Of a stretch of DNA of 64,000 bases, positions 18,778-30,084 are shown one piece after another. The notes under the pieces are model-generated. The model did no database searches. It saw only the letters and a program-made list of their open reading frames with translations, and was not told the origin of the DNA. The stretch spans positions 178,589 through 242,588 of IMG/VR virus record IMGVR_UViG_3300048571_000088, one strand, 5' to 3'. The position numbers were made by a program, and so were the translations under genes. The stretch comes from a virus. How positions within the stretch are numbered: the first letter of the stretch is position 1; each line of letters starts with the position of its first letter.

Positions 18778-21619
18778 TTATGCAAGTCCTAACTCGATTA
18801 TAGTTGTATAAGATTCAATGCTAGCAGCAATTCCGCCAACAATTGTATCAGTAACAGGGAAAGTTATTTTTACTTGAGGACGAATATAGCCACTTTCGTG
18901 AATTACTCTAATTTCAATTACTCCTGCTAGTGATTGCTCAACAACAGTAGTAGTTGAAAAACTTATAAGAGTTACACTACCTGTATATCCAGTAGTTTTA
19001 TAGATATTAAGACCGGAAGCACTTCCATTACTGATACGGACTTTTGTAATTATTTCAAAGTAATTACAAGCACTTGTTGCTAGACACATTTTATAAGTAG
19101 ACGTAGATAAAGATGTTTGATCCCCAGTTTCACTACTAGTTAGATATCGCCATGTACCTGTCTGAGCATATGTAAAATTACCTGTCTGGTACAATTTACA
19201 TATTGAATTCCCACCTTGTGATCCGTTATTTAAAGATTCTCTAAGGGATAGTTGATAGATACATCGCATGCCCCTGTCTATAGGGGTTGAGTAAGCAGAA
19301 GCTAAAATAAGATTTCCAGTACCTGAAATAATTGCAGCAGGAGCAGGCGATAAACACACATTTCCAGTACCTGAATATGTTCCACCTGAAACAATCAACG
19401 TATGTCCCATGCCAGAGTAAGATCCTCCAGTACCCCAGAGTGGAGTTCCTGTGCCACAACCGCCAATAATAAAACTACTCGATGCTGACATAGAAACAGC
19501 AGCTCCAGTTCCAGTAGTAACAGAGGCGGCAACTTGACCAACGTGACCAAAGTAGCTAGTATAACTACCACTTAAAGTTAATCTGCCTATACCTGACGTA
19601 ATTGCCAAAGAATTAGAACCAGTTACTGTATTATTCCAACCAATAGCACCAGAATGTGACCCACTTACTTTATTATAACCGCCTAAGGCAAATGTATAAT
19701 CACCTAACACATCTGTAACATCTGTTCTTCTTAGTATTTGAAAATCTATACTTCCATTACCAATAGTGTAACTAGCTTTTTGACTATGTACAGGATTAAA
19801 TAAACTAATAGAAGGAGATTGTACACTAGGATTTAAGACTGAAGTGTTTGTAAGGTGACGACCAGATATAAATAGTTTTGCGCCACGACTACCATTAGTA
19901 GGTAAATTACGTTGATAAAAATGAGCTTCAGATGTACTCTCACCTTCTTTAAATACTTTAAGAACATCTCCATTCGTGTCTAAAAGAATATGATCAGTAT
20001 TATCAACTACAGTAAGATTATTTGTAGTAGTATTTACTGCGAGTCTCTTAGTGTTCTGCGAAGTGCCAGACTTAGTATTTATAAGTGAACTACCAGTACT
20101 AGATGTACTTGTTAGATTTGTTAACTTATCATCTAAAGCTAGTTGAGTTGCAGTTGAAATAGGTTTATTAATATCGCTAGTATTATCAACATTAGTGAGA
20201 CCTACATCAGATTTACTCAAATTAAGATCAAGTTTATACTGTGATGGAGATTTAGATATCCATGCACCACTACTATATTGAAATACGTCTAAATGAGAAG
20301 GTGTTAAATTTCCTAACTGTATAATACTACTAGGGATGGAGTTAACAGCGGAGTAATTAAGCTCTACCATCTGCTTTAAACCATTATAGTATTGAGTAGA
20401 TGAACCAGCAGTGATAAAGTCTTGTTTATCACTAAACGTATTAAAATCTGAAGATAATAAATAGCCAGCTTGTGTAGAACTACTAGAACCTAATTTAAAC
20501 TTTATAGTCGCAGAGGTCTCGTCTCCAGTATTAACTCCTGAAGTATGACTTAAAATAAGTTTTTCAGCATCATTTACAAATCTTTTATCGGTTGAGTCTG
20601 TAATATTACTAGTGGTAGAAGTATCAAGATTAACTACTTGGCTCAAGCCAACATCAGTTTTTACTAATTGTAAATCCGGTTTAAGGCTTAAAACAGAACT
20701 TGCCTTCCAAGCATTATTTTTATACTGTAATACATCTGTTTCATTTGGTGTAGAACTAACAAACTGATTTAAAACTAAAGGTACATTATCAATAACAGAG
20801 TAATTAACTCGAACAAAAGATTTAGCACCGTTTAAAAAAGTATCTGAAGACGAAAAAGGAATATAGTCTTCCTTTGTATCTAACTCTATTTGAGTTGCTA
20901 TACTTACAGGCTTATTTAAATCACTTGTATTATCCACATTAGATAATGAAACAGTTGCTTTAGTTATTTGATGTGGGTTATTAAAATCTACAAGGTGCTC
21001 TTGTAGAGCTAAGTCTTTTGGCTCATAAATACTAGAGTGATCATGATCTCCAGAGGCAACAGTTCCTGATGAAGTACCAATATCTAATACAGCACTACTA
21101 CCTAAACCTAAATTTAAACGTGCTACAGAAGGAACAACATCACTTAGATTTGAATCTTTTTTAAGTTGTTGATCGTTTGTAACATTTGATAAGTTAATAT
21201 CGTCTTTTGATAGATTATGAGGATTGCCAGTTTCTTGACTGTGATCAAAAGCTGTCTTGCCTTGATCTCCTCTGAACGCTGTTGTTGAAGTTACTCCTAA
21301 CTCAAGAAGAGAAGGTTTGTTAAGTATCTCAGAATCGCCGGAAATAGAATTCCAGTCTGAATTAACATTAACTTCAGCACCATTTTGAATACTATTTAAT
21401 TTAATTTTCTCAGTAGGTGTATAGTCTTCAGTTGATAATTGCTTTCCAAGTACTTTATCAACTTTAGCGTTAAATAAAGAAGATAAGGAAGATACAATAT
21501 AATCTGAAAGTTGCTGGACACTGGTTGTAAACTTACCTCTACCACCGGTTGGGATTTTTTCAGTACCGGTTTAAACTAGGTATTAAAGGTACTGCACTAA
21601 TTTTTTCTTTTGTTGCCAC
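18778..21619 (-). CDS. Long tail fibre protein, one CGG skip site
   Basis: A 946-residue fibre after one skip. The GTG at 21619 overlaps the upstream stop (TAGTG). In the zero frame only 17 codons precede an in-frame CGG; omitting the C at 21568 gives SLNGTEKIPTGGRGKFTT and opens the whole gene. The shaft contains typical fibre units: EKIKLNSIQNGAEVNVNSDW, SNVDNTSDLNKPVSIATQ repeats twice, and GDQGKTAFDHSQ. The C-terminal half is Gly/Ser/Thr-rich with GTG and SGTGN repeats, suggesting a beta-helix receptor-binding domain. A conventional caller would start at 20937 and lose the attachment domain. Confidence 0.8.
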
Positions 21620-22050
21620 TAATTACTCTCTAAAGGCATATAACTATTATCATCCCAAAGAAGAAAAGATTGATCATCAAATTGCCATCCTATTCCTTGA
21701 GATATTGTTAAATCTAAGACATCAATATAAATAATATAAGGCAAACCAGACTTCAGATTAAAAATAGCTTTAAATACTTTAAGCTGTGCCGTATCATCAT
21801 TAGTAAAATAAATAGAGTAGTCTTGGGAGTTGTAGGTCAAATTTACAGGGTCTCCTACAACTTGAACCCAATTAACTTTTGTTACTAAAGGTTTAAAACG
21901 ATCAGGAATTATTGTATAAATATAATTTTCAACTTCTGTGTCAGTAGTATTCCACACTAAATTCAAAGACGCATAAAACGAATCTTCTTGATAAGGTCGG
22001 ATCTTTTCCAGAAAATTAAATTCTGACTTACTAGGTAGTCTTGTATTCAT
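21619..22050 (-). CDS. Putative tail-fibre-linked structural protein
   Basis: A 143-residue protein of unknown family just upstream of and overlapping the long fibre gene by one base. Composition (Tyr, Trp, Asn, Asp, many short beta segments) fits a small tail adaptor. The C-terminus FLLWDDNSYMPLESN is acidic. Translational coupling to the fibre suggests that it belongs to the adsorption apparatus (inference). Confidence 0.55.
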   Translation of the reverse strand: MNTRLPSKSEFNFLEKIRPYQEDSFYASLNLVWNTTDTEVENYIYTIIPDRFKPLVTKVNWVQVVGDPVNLTYNSQDYSIYFTNDDTAQLKVFKAIFNLKSGLPYIIYIDVLDLTISQGIGWQFDDQSFLLWDDNSYMPLESN

Positions 22051-22051
22051 T

Positions 22052-23594
22052 TTAACTTACTTCCGTTGTTGGTAGTTGTTGTAAACTGCAATTAAAATTG
22101 TACATGCTTTTTCCAGTATTAAACACAGATAAAAAATCTGAACCTTTATTGACAAGTACAGGCACAAAAGAATCTTCAATTAGTGTACTACCTTTTAAAC
22201 AGTACAAATCATTTAAAAATACGTACTTGTTGATGGTTTTTATATGTAATTTAATACTTTTAATAATATCTTCAGATGCGTATATAAGATGCCCAATCTC
22301 ACTATTATCCGAAGACAAACAAAAACAATTCACTAATTGATTCTTTTGGAAAATACCAAAAGATTTAAAACAAGTAAAATCTATATTTTTACTATACAAA
22401 TAATTCTCACTATAAAACTTTAAAGCGTTTTCAATCGTTATTTCTTGTATCTGTGTAAACATATGATTATTTTTATTTAAAATAAATTTAATTTGTTTGT
22501 AGTAAATATCTTTATAAGTGATCCATAAGTATTCGTAAATACTTATCAATTGAATATCATTGTCTTTACAAAGACTCCACTTATTAAAGTGATAATCTTT
22601 AGGTTTTACAAAACGATCTAAATATGCTGAAATACCTGATCGACTATTGTGGAAAATATTCCCGTTGTATTCAATTGCTAAGTTTAAAGAAGGAATAAAT
22701 AAATCAAGTTCTTTTCCTAGTAACCAAGAAGGTCGATAAGATTGAACAATTTGTACATTATCTTTAAAGATAGACTTAATAAAATCATACAACTCTATTT
22801 CAGGAGTAGAAACGATGTTAGTACAAAAACGACAACCTCTCTTACTAAGATGGTTATCTGGTGTCTGAGTAAAAACTCCGTGAACAGGACAAACAATACT
22901 GATAGGTTCTTTACAAGAAGTATAAGACACCTGACTGTAATTGTACTTTCCTTTGTGAATTTTATTAGCTTTTATTATAAATTCATCTTGGGTTGTTCTT
23001 GTATTTAAGTTTGTACAAGACGGGCATCCTAAAATAGAACGACTAAACTGATACAAACTTTTTGTAAATAAACCATGAAAAGAACACTTAAAAACAATCT
23101 GATCATATTTTGAAGAAATATCCTCAAGTACAGTATTAACCATTATATTAGAAAATCTTTGACTTTGTTCGTTATAAAACTTACTTAATCTTTCTTTATC
23201 TTGATTTTCTTTATAACAAAAAGAACAACCTGTAGACTTTTTAAAATCTTGAACATTTTTAATAAAATAGCCATGATAAACACATGTCACACCAATCAAA
23301 TTAGAAGAAATGTACGTATATTGTAGTGTATTTCCAAACAACTCATTAAGCTTATTTACTCGCTCACTAAAAGAAACCTTTATGGTACTTCCAGTTCTTT
23401 TTGTAAGTCCACACTTAAAACAACCAGATTCTTTTGAAATATGGTCATTAGGTGTTATTAAATAATCACCATGAGACTTACAAATAACTATTACTTTTGA
23501 TTTAGAATGTTTGTAAACAACTTTTGAATAGTCGTAGGTATCACCGATGAACAACTTTAGCTTTATTCAAAAAACTTTCAGTTTTAGAAATCAC
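22052..23594 (-). CDS. Free-standing homing endonuclease with zinc-finger array, one CGG skip site
   Basis: A 513-residue protein after one skip. I place the start at the GTG at 23594, overlapping the helicase stop. The reading continues VISKTESFLNKAKVVH, then an in-frame CGG; omitting the C at 23546 yields GDTYDYSKVVY, the usual motif of this family. Repeated units of the form C-x2-H-G ... C-x2-C (CKSHGDY, CVYHGYF, CSFHGLF, CPVHGVF) form DNA-binding zinc ribbons. The PD-(D/E)XK (EDxHD-like) nuclease follows, with PSWLLGKELDLFIPSLNLAIEYNG (split here as PSWLLGKELD and LAIEYNG). It is paralogous to the protein at 46851. Insertion beside the primase-helicase is typical of homing genes. Confidence 0.75.
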
Positions 23595-25331
23595 CTGCAA
23601 ATTTCTCAGGATAAAGTAAACGATATTCTTCTAAGTTATAATAAGTATGACTTTCATTATCGTAGTAAAGTTTACATGCTAACCCTGTAGTACCGCCGTC
23701 ACGATTTTTAGTAAGATGAACGTAAGTAGTATCTCGCTCCATCTCATCTTCAGCGGATTTATCACGTTCAAGAATAAGATTAATCGCTGATGACTTATAC
23801 TGAGATGATGATCCTGCCATATCTTCTTCACTCAAAGAACCACCTCGAGAAGCAGTCTGTTGTCCAGAAGCTGCTTTTCGGCTATGAATAACGTTAATAA
23901 GAATTAGCTTAGGATAAGCCTTAACCAATCCTTTTTCCCATTTCATAAACTTTTCTTGATAGTCTAATCCAGCACCAGCAAAAATATCACTTAGTACGTC
24001 AATAACAATAGTATCTACGCCGCAAGAAATAATTAACTCTTCAATTTTTCCTTCAACGGATGAAAAATCACCACGATCATCAATTAAATAAAAAGCTGGA
24101 GAACCATCTGGTTTTTTAAATAATTTAGTAGCGACGTCTAGAACTTCTTGACTAGTAACATAATCGTACTTAGCTTGCGGATCATTAAATAAGGAAAGCT
24201 TTCTTCCTAGTTTACGAGACAGTAAACTTTCACCATACACTCCAGCCGTAGCTTCTAAAGTTAAAACACCAACCATTCTGCTATCAAGTAAGTCTAAAAC
24301 AACTTCGTTAACCAGAGTAGATTTACCAGCACCACTACCAGCCATAATATTAACAATAGAACCTTCTTTGATACCTCCACCTAACATTTCATTAACACCA
24401 TCTAAAAACCTAGGTAGTGGAACTTTAGGAATAAGAGAGTTTTCAATAATTTGATCTAAAATAATGTCAGAACCAAGAATACCAGCAGGGCTATAATGAC
24501 GAGCTTTAAAGAATCTACTTATAAATTCTTGTTGCTTATCTTTTTCTAGCATTGCATTAGCATCTTTCAATGGTAATTCAATTACATATAATTTATCTCT
24601 AGGTAAGACAGTAGCTACTTTATGAAGAGCTTCAAGACCTCTCGAATCTTGATCTGGACAGATATAAATCTTATCAAATCGATTTAAAAAATCATAGTTA
24701 TTTTGATACTGTTTTAACGAGCTAGACTCACCACATATTGCACTAACAACAGGAGTATTTTCGTACTTCCCGTTATTATATTTTGCCATCATTTGGTAAG
24801 CAGATAATGCATCTAATTCCCCACTCGCAATAATAATACTATTAGACGGTGAAGTTTTAAAAATAGATTGACCAAATAATTCACAAGTAGAATCACTAGT
24901 ACCTCTACTTCTAAAATCTTTTGGCTCTAAGCGTATTTTAACTCCGGACGTGTTGTCCTTTCTTTGTGGTAGGATAGTATTGTTTAGTTAAAACACCATC
25001 CTCATTAAATTCTTGACGAACACCATAGACTTTAGTTGTACTTTCTTCTATTCCTCGGAAACCGTTAGTTCGAGTAGTTGAATTTTGTTTTATTGCTGAC
25101 CAAACGTCAGAATTAAACTCTCCGCTCATTTTTTATCTCTATCTCTTGTAAGCCATGCTCTCTAATATACGTAGAAGATAGTTTTAAAACCTTATTACAA
25201 CTGTAACAGAATTGTCCTCCGTCGGAGTAAATAATAAGGTTATTTTTAGACGTATCGTTCCCTTTAGCTGCACATCGTGGGCATTGTTGTTTAGACACTA
25301 CATAGCTAGTATTTGTATTTTTTAAAGACAT
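23584..25331 (-). CDS. T7 gp4/Twinkle-type primase-helicase, two CGG skip sites
   Basis: Bifunctional replisome motor, 581 residues after two skips. The N-terminal zinc ribbon (CPRC near 17, CYSC near 43) is joined to the next part by omitting the C at 25124 (NE-G-EFNSDVW, Gly70), and to the TOPRIM part by omitting the C at 24946 (HV-G-VKIRLEPKDFRSRG, Gly129). TOPRIM has IIIASGELDALSAYQ. The DnaB-like helicase has Walker A AGSGAGKST, Walker B TIVIDVLSDIF and the R-finger region near the end. In the zero frame it would appear as three separate ORFs plus an orphan stretch, yet all domains lie in the normal T7 gp4 order. Confidence 0.85.
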
Positions 25332-25369
25332 GCTTTATAACTTAATTTATATCTGGATGTTAAACTTAT

Positions 25370-26464
25370 TTAAACTGAAAGAATCTCAGTCGGATCTACT
25401 TCACACTGTAAGTGTATTTTTGTATAATTATTGTTATCAATTTCTTGATTAGCGTTTTGAACCTTATCAATATCAAGCCAATTACTCATATAGACTAAAG
25501 GACAATTGGGTCGAGTACCTTCAGCAAAACCTAAAGTATCACTAGCAAACCAATAATTAAATTCAGCCCAATGATTATTTAACTCAGCATTAAGTCCTAG
25601 TATTTTTCTCCCTTTAAAGATTTTCTTATTAAAGGTATACTCAACTTGTAAAAACTCATGTAAGAGTTTTTTAATCTCTTTTTCTTTTTTATCCATTGTT
25701 ACGGCAGCTCTAGGATCATTCTTGATTAAAAATCTAAGAACATAGTCACCAACTGCTGCATGTATATCCCACTCATCAATTAAGATTTTTTGTACTAAAA
25801 GACAAATACCACGGAAATAACCATTCTCTGCAGAGATAAAAGTAGAAGAGAAACTAGAGCAAAATTGTAAACGTTCAACTAAATAAATAGTTAAATAACC
25901 CATAAAGACAATATCAAATAATTCTTGATCAGTGTCTTTATATTGTCCTAATTTATATTTACAACCTGCAATATCTAATTCATTTAAATATTTGTAAGCT
26001 AATACTGATCTCTCTTTAATGAATTCGTTAGATGCCATAGATTTAAAAATCTGATTAGGATCTGGAATACATTGTCGATTAATTTCAGAATATGTTCTGG
26101 AATGGACAAGTTCCATTTCTTGATTTTTTAGGCAAGCAGCCCAAAATTCACTATTAGTGATAAAAGGAGACAGAAGGCAAGCAAATGCTCTACTAGCGAC
26201 AGAATCAATCTCCCATTGATAACTAAGGTTATCAATCATAAGACCTACTAAGTCTTTAGGAGCTTTTAACATATCTTGTCTACTAGTCTGCAAACTTACT
26301 TCATCATGTGACCAATCGATTTTTCTTTGATTGTCATAGAAAGCTAAGAGTTCAGGATGAGGAACATTGATTGAGTCGTGAAGACCCAATCGTTGCCCTA
26401 AGAATAAACTTGATTTCCCTGTTTTCCAGTCTGTGTTTTCACGATTAAAAATTAAATTTGTCAT
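25370..26464 (-). CDS. nrdB: Ribonucleotide reductase small subunit NrdB
   Basis: Class I ribonucleotide reductase beta subunit (364 residues), which houses the metal centre and generates the radical used by NrdA. Visible ligand motifs: ENQEMELVHSRTYS-like segment (KNQEMELVHSRTYS, about residue 113, with Glu, His and the radical Tyr), VERLQFCSSFS (Glu, about 205) and DEWDIHA (Glu-x2-His, about 238). The ATG overlaps the NrdA stop by 4 bases, so the pair is translationally coupled. Length is normal for phage NrdB. Confidence 0.9.
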   Translation of the reverse strand: MTNLIFNRENTDWKTGKSSLFLGQRLGLHDSINVPHPELLAFYDNQRKIDWSHDEVSLQTSRQDMLKAPKDLVGLMIDNLSYQWEIDSVASRAFACLLSPFITNSEFWAACLKNQEMELVHSRTYSEINRQCIPDPNQIFKSMASNEFIKERSVLAYKYLNELDIAGCKYKLGQYKDTDQELFDIVFMGYLTIYLVERLQFCSSFSSTFISAENGYFRGICLLVQKILIDEWDIHAAVGDYVLRFLIKNDPRAAVTMDKKEKEIKKLLHEFLQVEYTFNKKIFKGRKILGLNAELNNHWAEFNYWFASDTLGFAEGTRPNCPLVYMSNWLDIDKVQNANQEIDNNNYTKIHLQCEVDPTEILSV

Positions 26465-29279
26465 ACTTGACAGCCTCCTGAACCACAGGAAGAGTTTGGA
26501 GTCTCTGGTTCCTTGTTTACTCTAGTCTTTGAATTTGAATAATAAGTACCTTTGGTACCCATTTTTAGCTTGTATAGGATATTAGTAAATATTTCACGGT
26601 CTGTTAAAGCAGGGGAATCAGGATTTGAAAAATCACGATAATAATCTGCACTAATTCCACCGTCTATAAATGACTGAAGAATAGCATAGTGATCTATTAA
26701 ATCTTTTGTAGGGATGTCCCAAGCAATTTCATAATTATACTTGAGAGTATCATACTCAGGTACAATTGTAATATTTTTATCAGAGCCGTCACCTTTAATG
26801 ACAACTAACTGACGAGGCGGATATACAGAATTTACGTTATCTTGAACTTGGGCGGAAGATTCAGCAGGCATAATAGAACCATGACTACTAAATGCAAGAC
26901 CATGCGTCTTGATTTCTCTATCTAGTTCATCCCAATCATAATGAAATTTTAAATTAATTACATCTTTAATATTAGGATTGATTGTATGGATTGGCAACCA
27001 ACCATCAGAATAAGTTGTACGCTCATACCAATCAGGAACGCCATATTCTTTAGCTAGCCTAACAGAAGCTTTAAGAAGCATGTAACCATGTCTTTCAGCA
27101 ATAAACGCAGTATGTTCTTTGCCAGACTTAGAAGAATAAAATTTATTATTACGAGCTAACTCGTATGCTAAACCTATTAATCCTACTCCAGCGTTTCGTC
27201 GAGCTTTAGCAGTATACTCAAGATTTGGAAATGGATACTCACTGTTATTAATAACCCATAGAATTGTATACAAGGCATAATAACATGTCTCTTCGTATTC
27301 TTCGTCTGTATAGTCGCCAAATAAGTTTACAGCGGCAATGTTACACAAAGAAATTTCATTTTTACGCACTAAATCTATAACGGTATATTCTTTACTATTA
27401 TAGATAAATTTATCATTTTGTTTTAATTCTTTAGGTAATTTAAAATCGTCTAACTTAACATCAAAGATTTTTTTATCGTAGTCTTTAATGACAATTTGAT
27501 TTTCTTCTACGGTATTAACATAGATATATTCACTAGAATATGTTTCATATAATTCCCTAGCAGAATGAAAAGTTGCTGTAGGCTGTACTATTTCATTACA
27601 TTGTCCAGTTAAAATCCCATTAAAGACTGCCATGTGTCTTAAAGGTTCAGTAAGACAATATGTATCATTAGAACTTATTTTTTGTACACTAATTACAATA
27701 TCTTTTTGAAGTTCATTGTTCGGACTGTACCACTCTAACAAATGAGTATTTTCTGTTAAATCTGAAGTACGTACTTCAGAACCATCTTGTAAATACCACT
27801 TGTGTTCTGGAGTGCACTTAAGTGTCTTAATATTACCTCCATATTTATCTGCAGTTTTTACAAATAATAAAGGAACATTTATCCCAGTCTTTTTTACAAC
27901 AACCTTACTAAAAATCTCACCATTCCATACATTTACTTCTTGATCGACTAAGTCACTTATATGTTTTTGACCATTATCAGTCAAGATCAAAGTCTCAGGT
28001 GCAACACAGAGGTTTGAAGTTTCAATAGGTTCTTTATAAGAAGTATGCTGATTCGCACGTTCAATATTTAAATCATAAAGACGGCCAGTTTCAAATTGTT
28101 CACCACCATAGAGCTTTGCAATCTCTCTAGCTAGAAGACTACCCTTAATAAAAGAATGATTCTTACTATATTTTTCATACAGGCTGACAAATTCCTTAGA
28201 ATCTTTTGAATAAAAAGCTTTGTAAAGATCTGGAACATCTTTAATACTAAAAAGATTAACTGTTCCGTTAATTCTGATCAACTCACCAAAATAAGTATTA
28301 ATCATAATGGCATAATCAATCTCATCAACTTTCTTATCAGTTAAGGTTAATGGATTTCTTGCTTTAATAATATCTGTAATTTCAGGATCAAAGAAAGGTG
28401 TGTAACATGTTACTGCCCCACCTCGGTTTCCGCTGTTTATTACTTTTTGAAAGACTCTGGATAGCTTTTAAATAAGGGAGCTTACCAAGATGAGTAATTC
28501 TATTATTACGGACTCCGTCACCCAGGGAACGAATTTGCATGTTAGTACCTAATCCAGCACTAGCCATATTCATTATATCAGCAATGTGATTTCCCGCTGC
28601 AATACTTTGACCAGTATCTTCTGACGTAAAAAGACAGCAAGAAGTAGCCATTGATTTTTTAGTACCAATATACTCCCAATTTGGAGAGGGTAAAGAAAGT
28701 CGTTTAGCTAATAATTGCTTATTGATATAACGTTCAATATGATACAAACGATTAGGTTTTTCTTCAAATATTGTCATAGCAATTCGGGCAAAGAGAAACT
28801 GAGGGGTCTCGTAAACTTTACCTGAAACTGAATCTTTAAGAAGATATTTAGCTTCAAATTGTTTAATACGCGTATAAGTAAAGGTAAAGTCTTGATCATG
28901 TTGTAAAAAAGAATTAATCTTGTCTAGTTCTTCAGAACTGTAATTCCAGTCACGATAATAATTCAAATCTTGTAATTTTTTAATATGATCTTTTAGGTGG
29001 AGAGGTGTATCAGAATTAAAAACACGCTTATACAAGTCAGCCATGTAAAGCTTACCAGCTACTTGAAGATATTGTGACGTTTCTTGATCAAGGCACGCCA
29101 TAATCAAAGCTTTCATCAACTCATCAACTGTACATTCATCTGATAATTTTTTAATTCCGTTCTAAAACAATTACAGACCAATCACAATTATGACCTGCTG
29201 CCCAATCGGCTAACTTATTTAAACGTTCTGGTTGAAACTTAACTTTTCGGCCATTGCGTTTAATTAGATAATTGATCAT
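26461..29279 (-). CDS. nrdA: Ribonucleotide reductase large subunit NrdA with intein, two CGG skip sites
   Basis: Class I ribonucleotide reductase alpha subunit, 938 residues including a 136-residue intein. The ATP-cone starts MINYLIKRNGRKVKFQPERL. At 29159 the zero frame ends (GAA CGG AAT TAA); omitting the C gives LE-G-IKKLSDECTVDELMK (Gly41). At 28432 it fails again; omitting the C gives NKQ-G-NRGGAVTCYTPFFDPE (Gly283), matching the conserved QG.RGGA region. The catalytic Cys is in SNL-CNEI, interrupted by the intein. The C-terminus ends CGSGGCQV, the shuttle cysteines. All active-site elements are preserved. Confidence 0.88.
27601..28008 (-). mobile_element. Mini-intein in NrdA at the catalytic cysteine
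   Basis: About 136 residues between extein SNL and CNEIVQPT. Block A CVAPETLILTDNGQKHISDL, block B LKCTPEHKWYL, C-terminal blocks NDTYCLTEPLRHMAVFNGILTGQ. It starts with Cys and ends with Gln instead of Asn, a known variant at some RIR1 inteins. No endonuclease domain. The +1 residue is the reductase active-site Cys, so the enzyme is inactive until splicing. Confidence 0.8.
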
Positions 29280-29749
29280 GTATTTCCTTTTAATTTTTTT
29301 AAGTATTCTTTTCTTTGTGTAGATTGTTTTTTTAATTTAGTTTTCTTTTCTGTATTAGTGTCGTCTAAAATTTCAAAATCAGGTAAAGGATACTTTGTAG
29401 TTTCAATTAACTCTCTAAGTTCTTCAGCGCTTTGAATCATCTCTTTATGTGGGATACGAATTAATTTAATCCCTCTCTCACAAAGAAAATCAGATTTCTT
29501 TTTATCTTGATATTTTATGTTTTCTAATCCAGAAGGATCCTTATGAAAATGTTCGACAAATTCATAATGCTGAATTCCATCGTACTCAATTGCTAACCCT
29601 AAATAAGGAAGATATAAATCAATTCTATGATTTAACTCTCTAATAGGAAATTCATAATAAATTAACTGAGTAGGGTACAATTGCTTTAAATAACTATAAA
29701 GCAATTGCTGATCCTTACTACCTCTTAGATCTACTTCATTAGCAGCCAT
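29276..29749 (-). CDS. EDxHD/VSR-like putative homing nuclease
   Basis: A 157-residue protein with a compact PD-(D/E)XK-related core: RIDLYLPYLGLAIEYDGIQHYE followed by YQDKKKSDFLCERGIKLIRIPH (given here in overlapping words), the Glu/Asp/His pattern of EDxHD homing and VSR-type nucleases. I choose the ATG at 29749, which overlaps the upstream stop, over the longer frame to 29776. The C-terminus is Lys-rich. Its position directly upstream of and overlapping nrdA suggests a mobile nuclease associated with that gene. Confidence 0.65.
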   Translation of the reverse strand: MAANEVDLRGSKDQQLLYSYLKQLYPTQLIYYEFPIRELNHRIDLYLPYLGLAIEYDGIQHYEFVEHFHKDPSGLENIKYQDKKKSDFLCERGIKLIRIPHKEMIQSAEELRELIETTKYPLPDFEILDDTNTEKKTKLKKQSTQRKEYLKKLKGNT

Positions 29750-30083
29750 TATTTGGTAACCAAATCGGAGCAGCACCTTGATCTTTACCTAGAATTAACT
29801 CATCTTTATGTTTTCCAGAGTAATTATAAAACGAATCGATAAAGAATTCATACTTCTTAAACTGAGCATCATCATGTATTTGTACAAAATTAGATAAGCT
29901 ATACTTATCTTTACTCATGGGATTGATGATACGATTAATAAACGACTTAGAAAGATAGTCGTCACAGTAGTGTACAAATTCGCTACCATCATCTTGAAAA
30001 ACAACTAAAACACGAATAGTTCCATTAGCGTGATTAACATAAATTGGAGATTTACCATCTACATAAGTATATAGTACATTCAT
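29739..30083 (-). CDS. Hypothetical protein, 114 aa
   Basis: A small acidic and aromatic protein (HYCDDYLSKSF, FFIDSFYNYSGKH) with no family I recognise. It overlaps the nuclease downstream by 11 bases and is followed after one base by a 290-residue protein upstream. No membrane segments. Function unknown. Confidence 0.5.
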   Translation of the reverse strand: MNVLYTYVDGKSPIYVNHANGTIRVLVVFQDDGSEFVHYCDDYLSKSFINRIINPMSKDKYSLSNFVQIHDDAQFKKYEFFIDSFYNYSGKHKDELILGKDQGAAPIWLPNNGC

Positions 30084-30084
30084 T

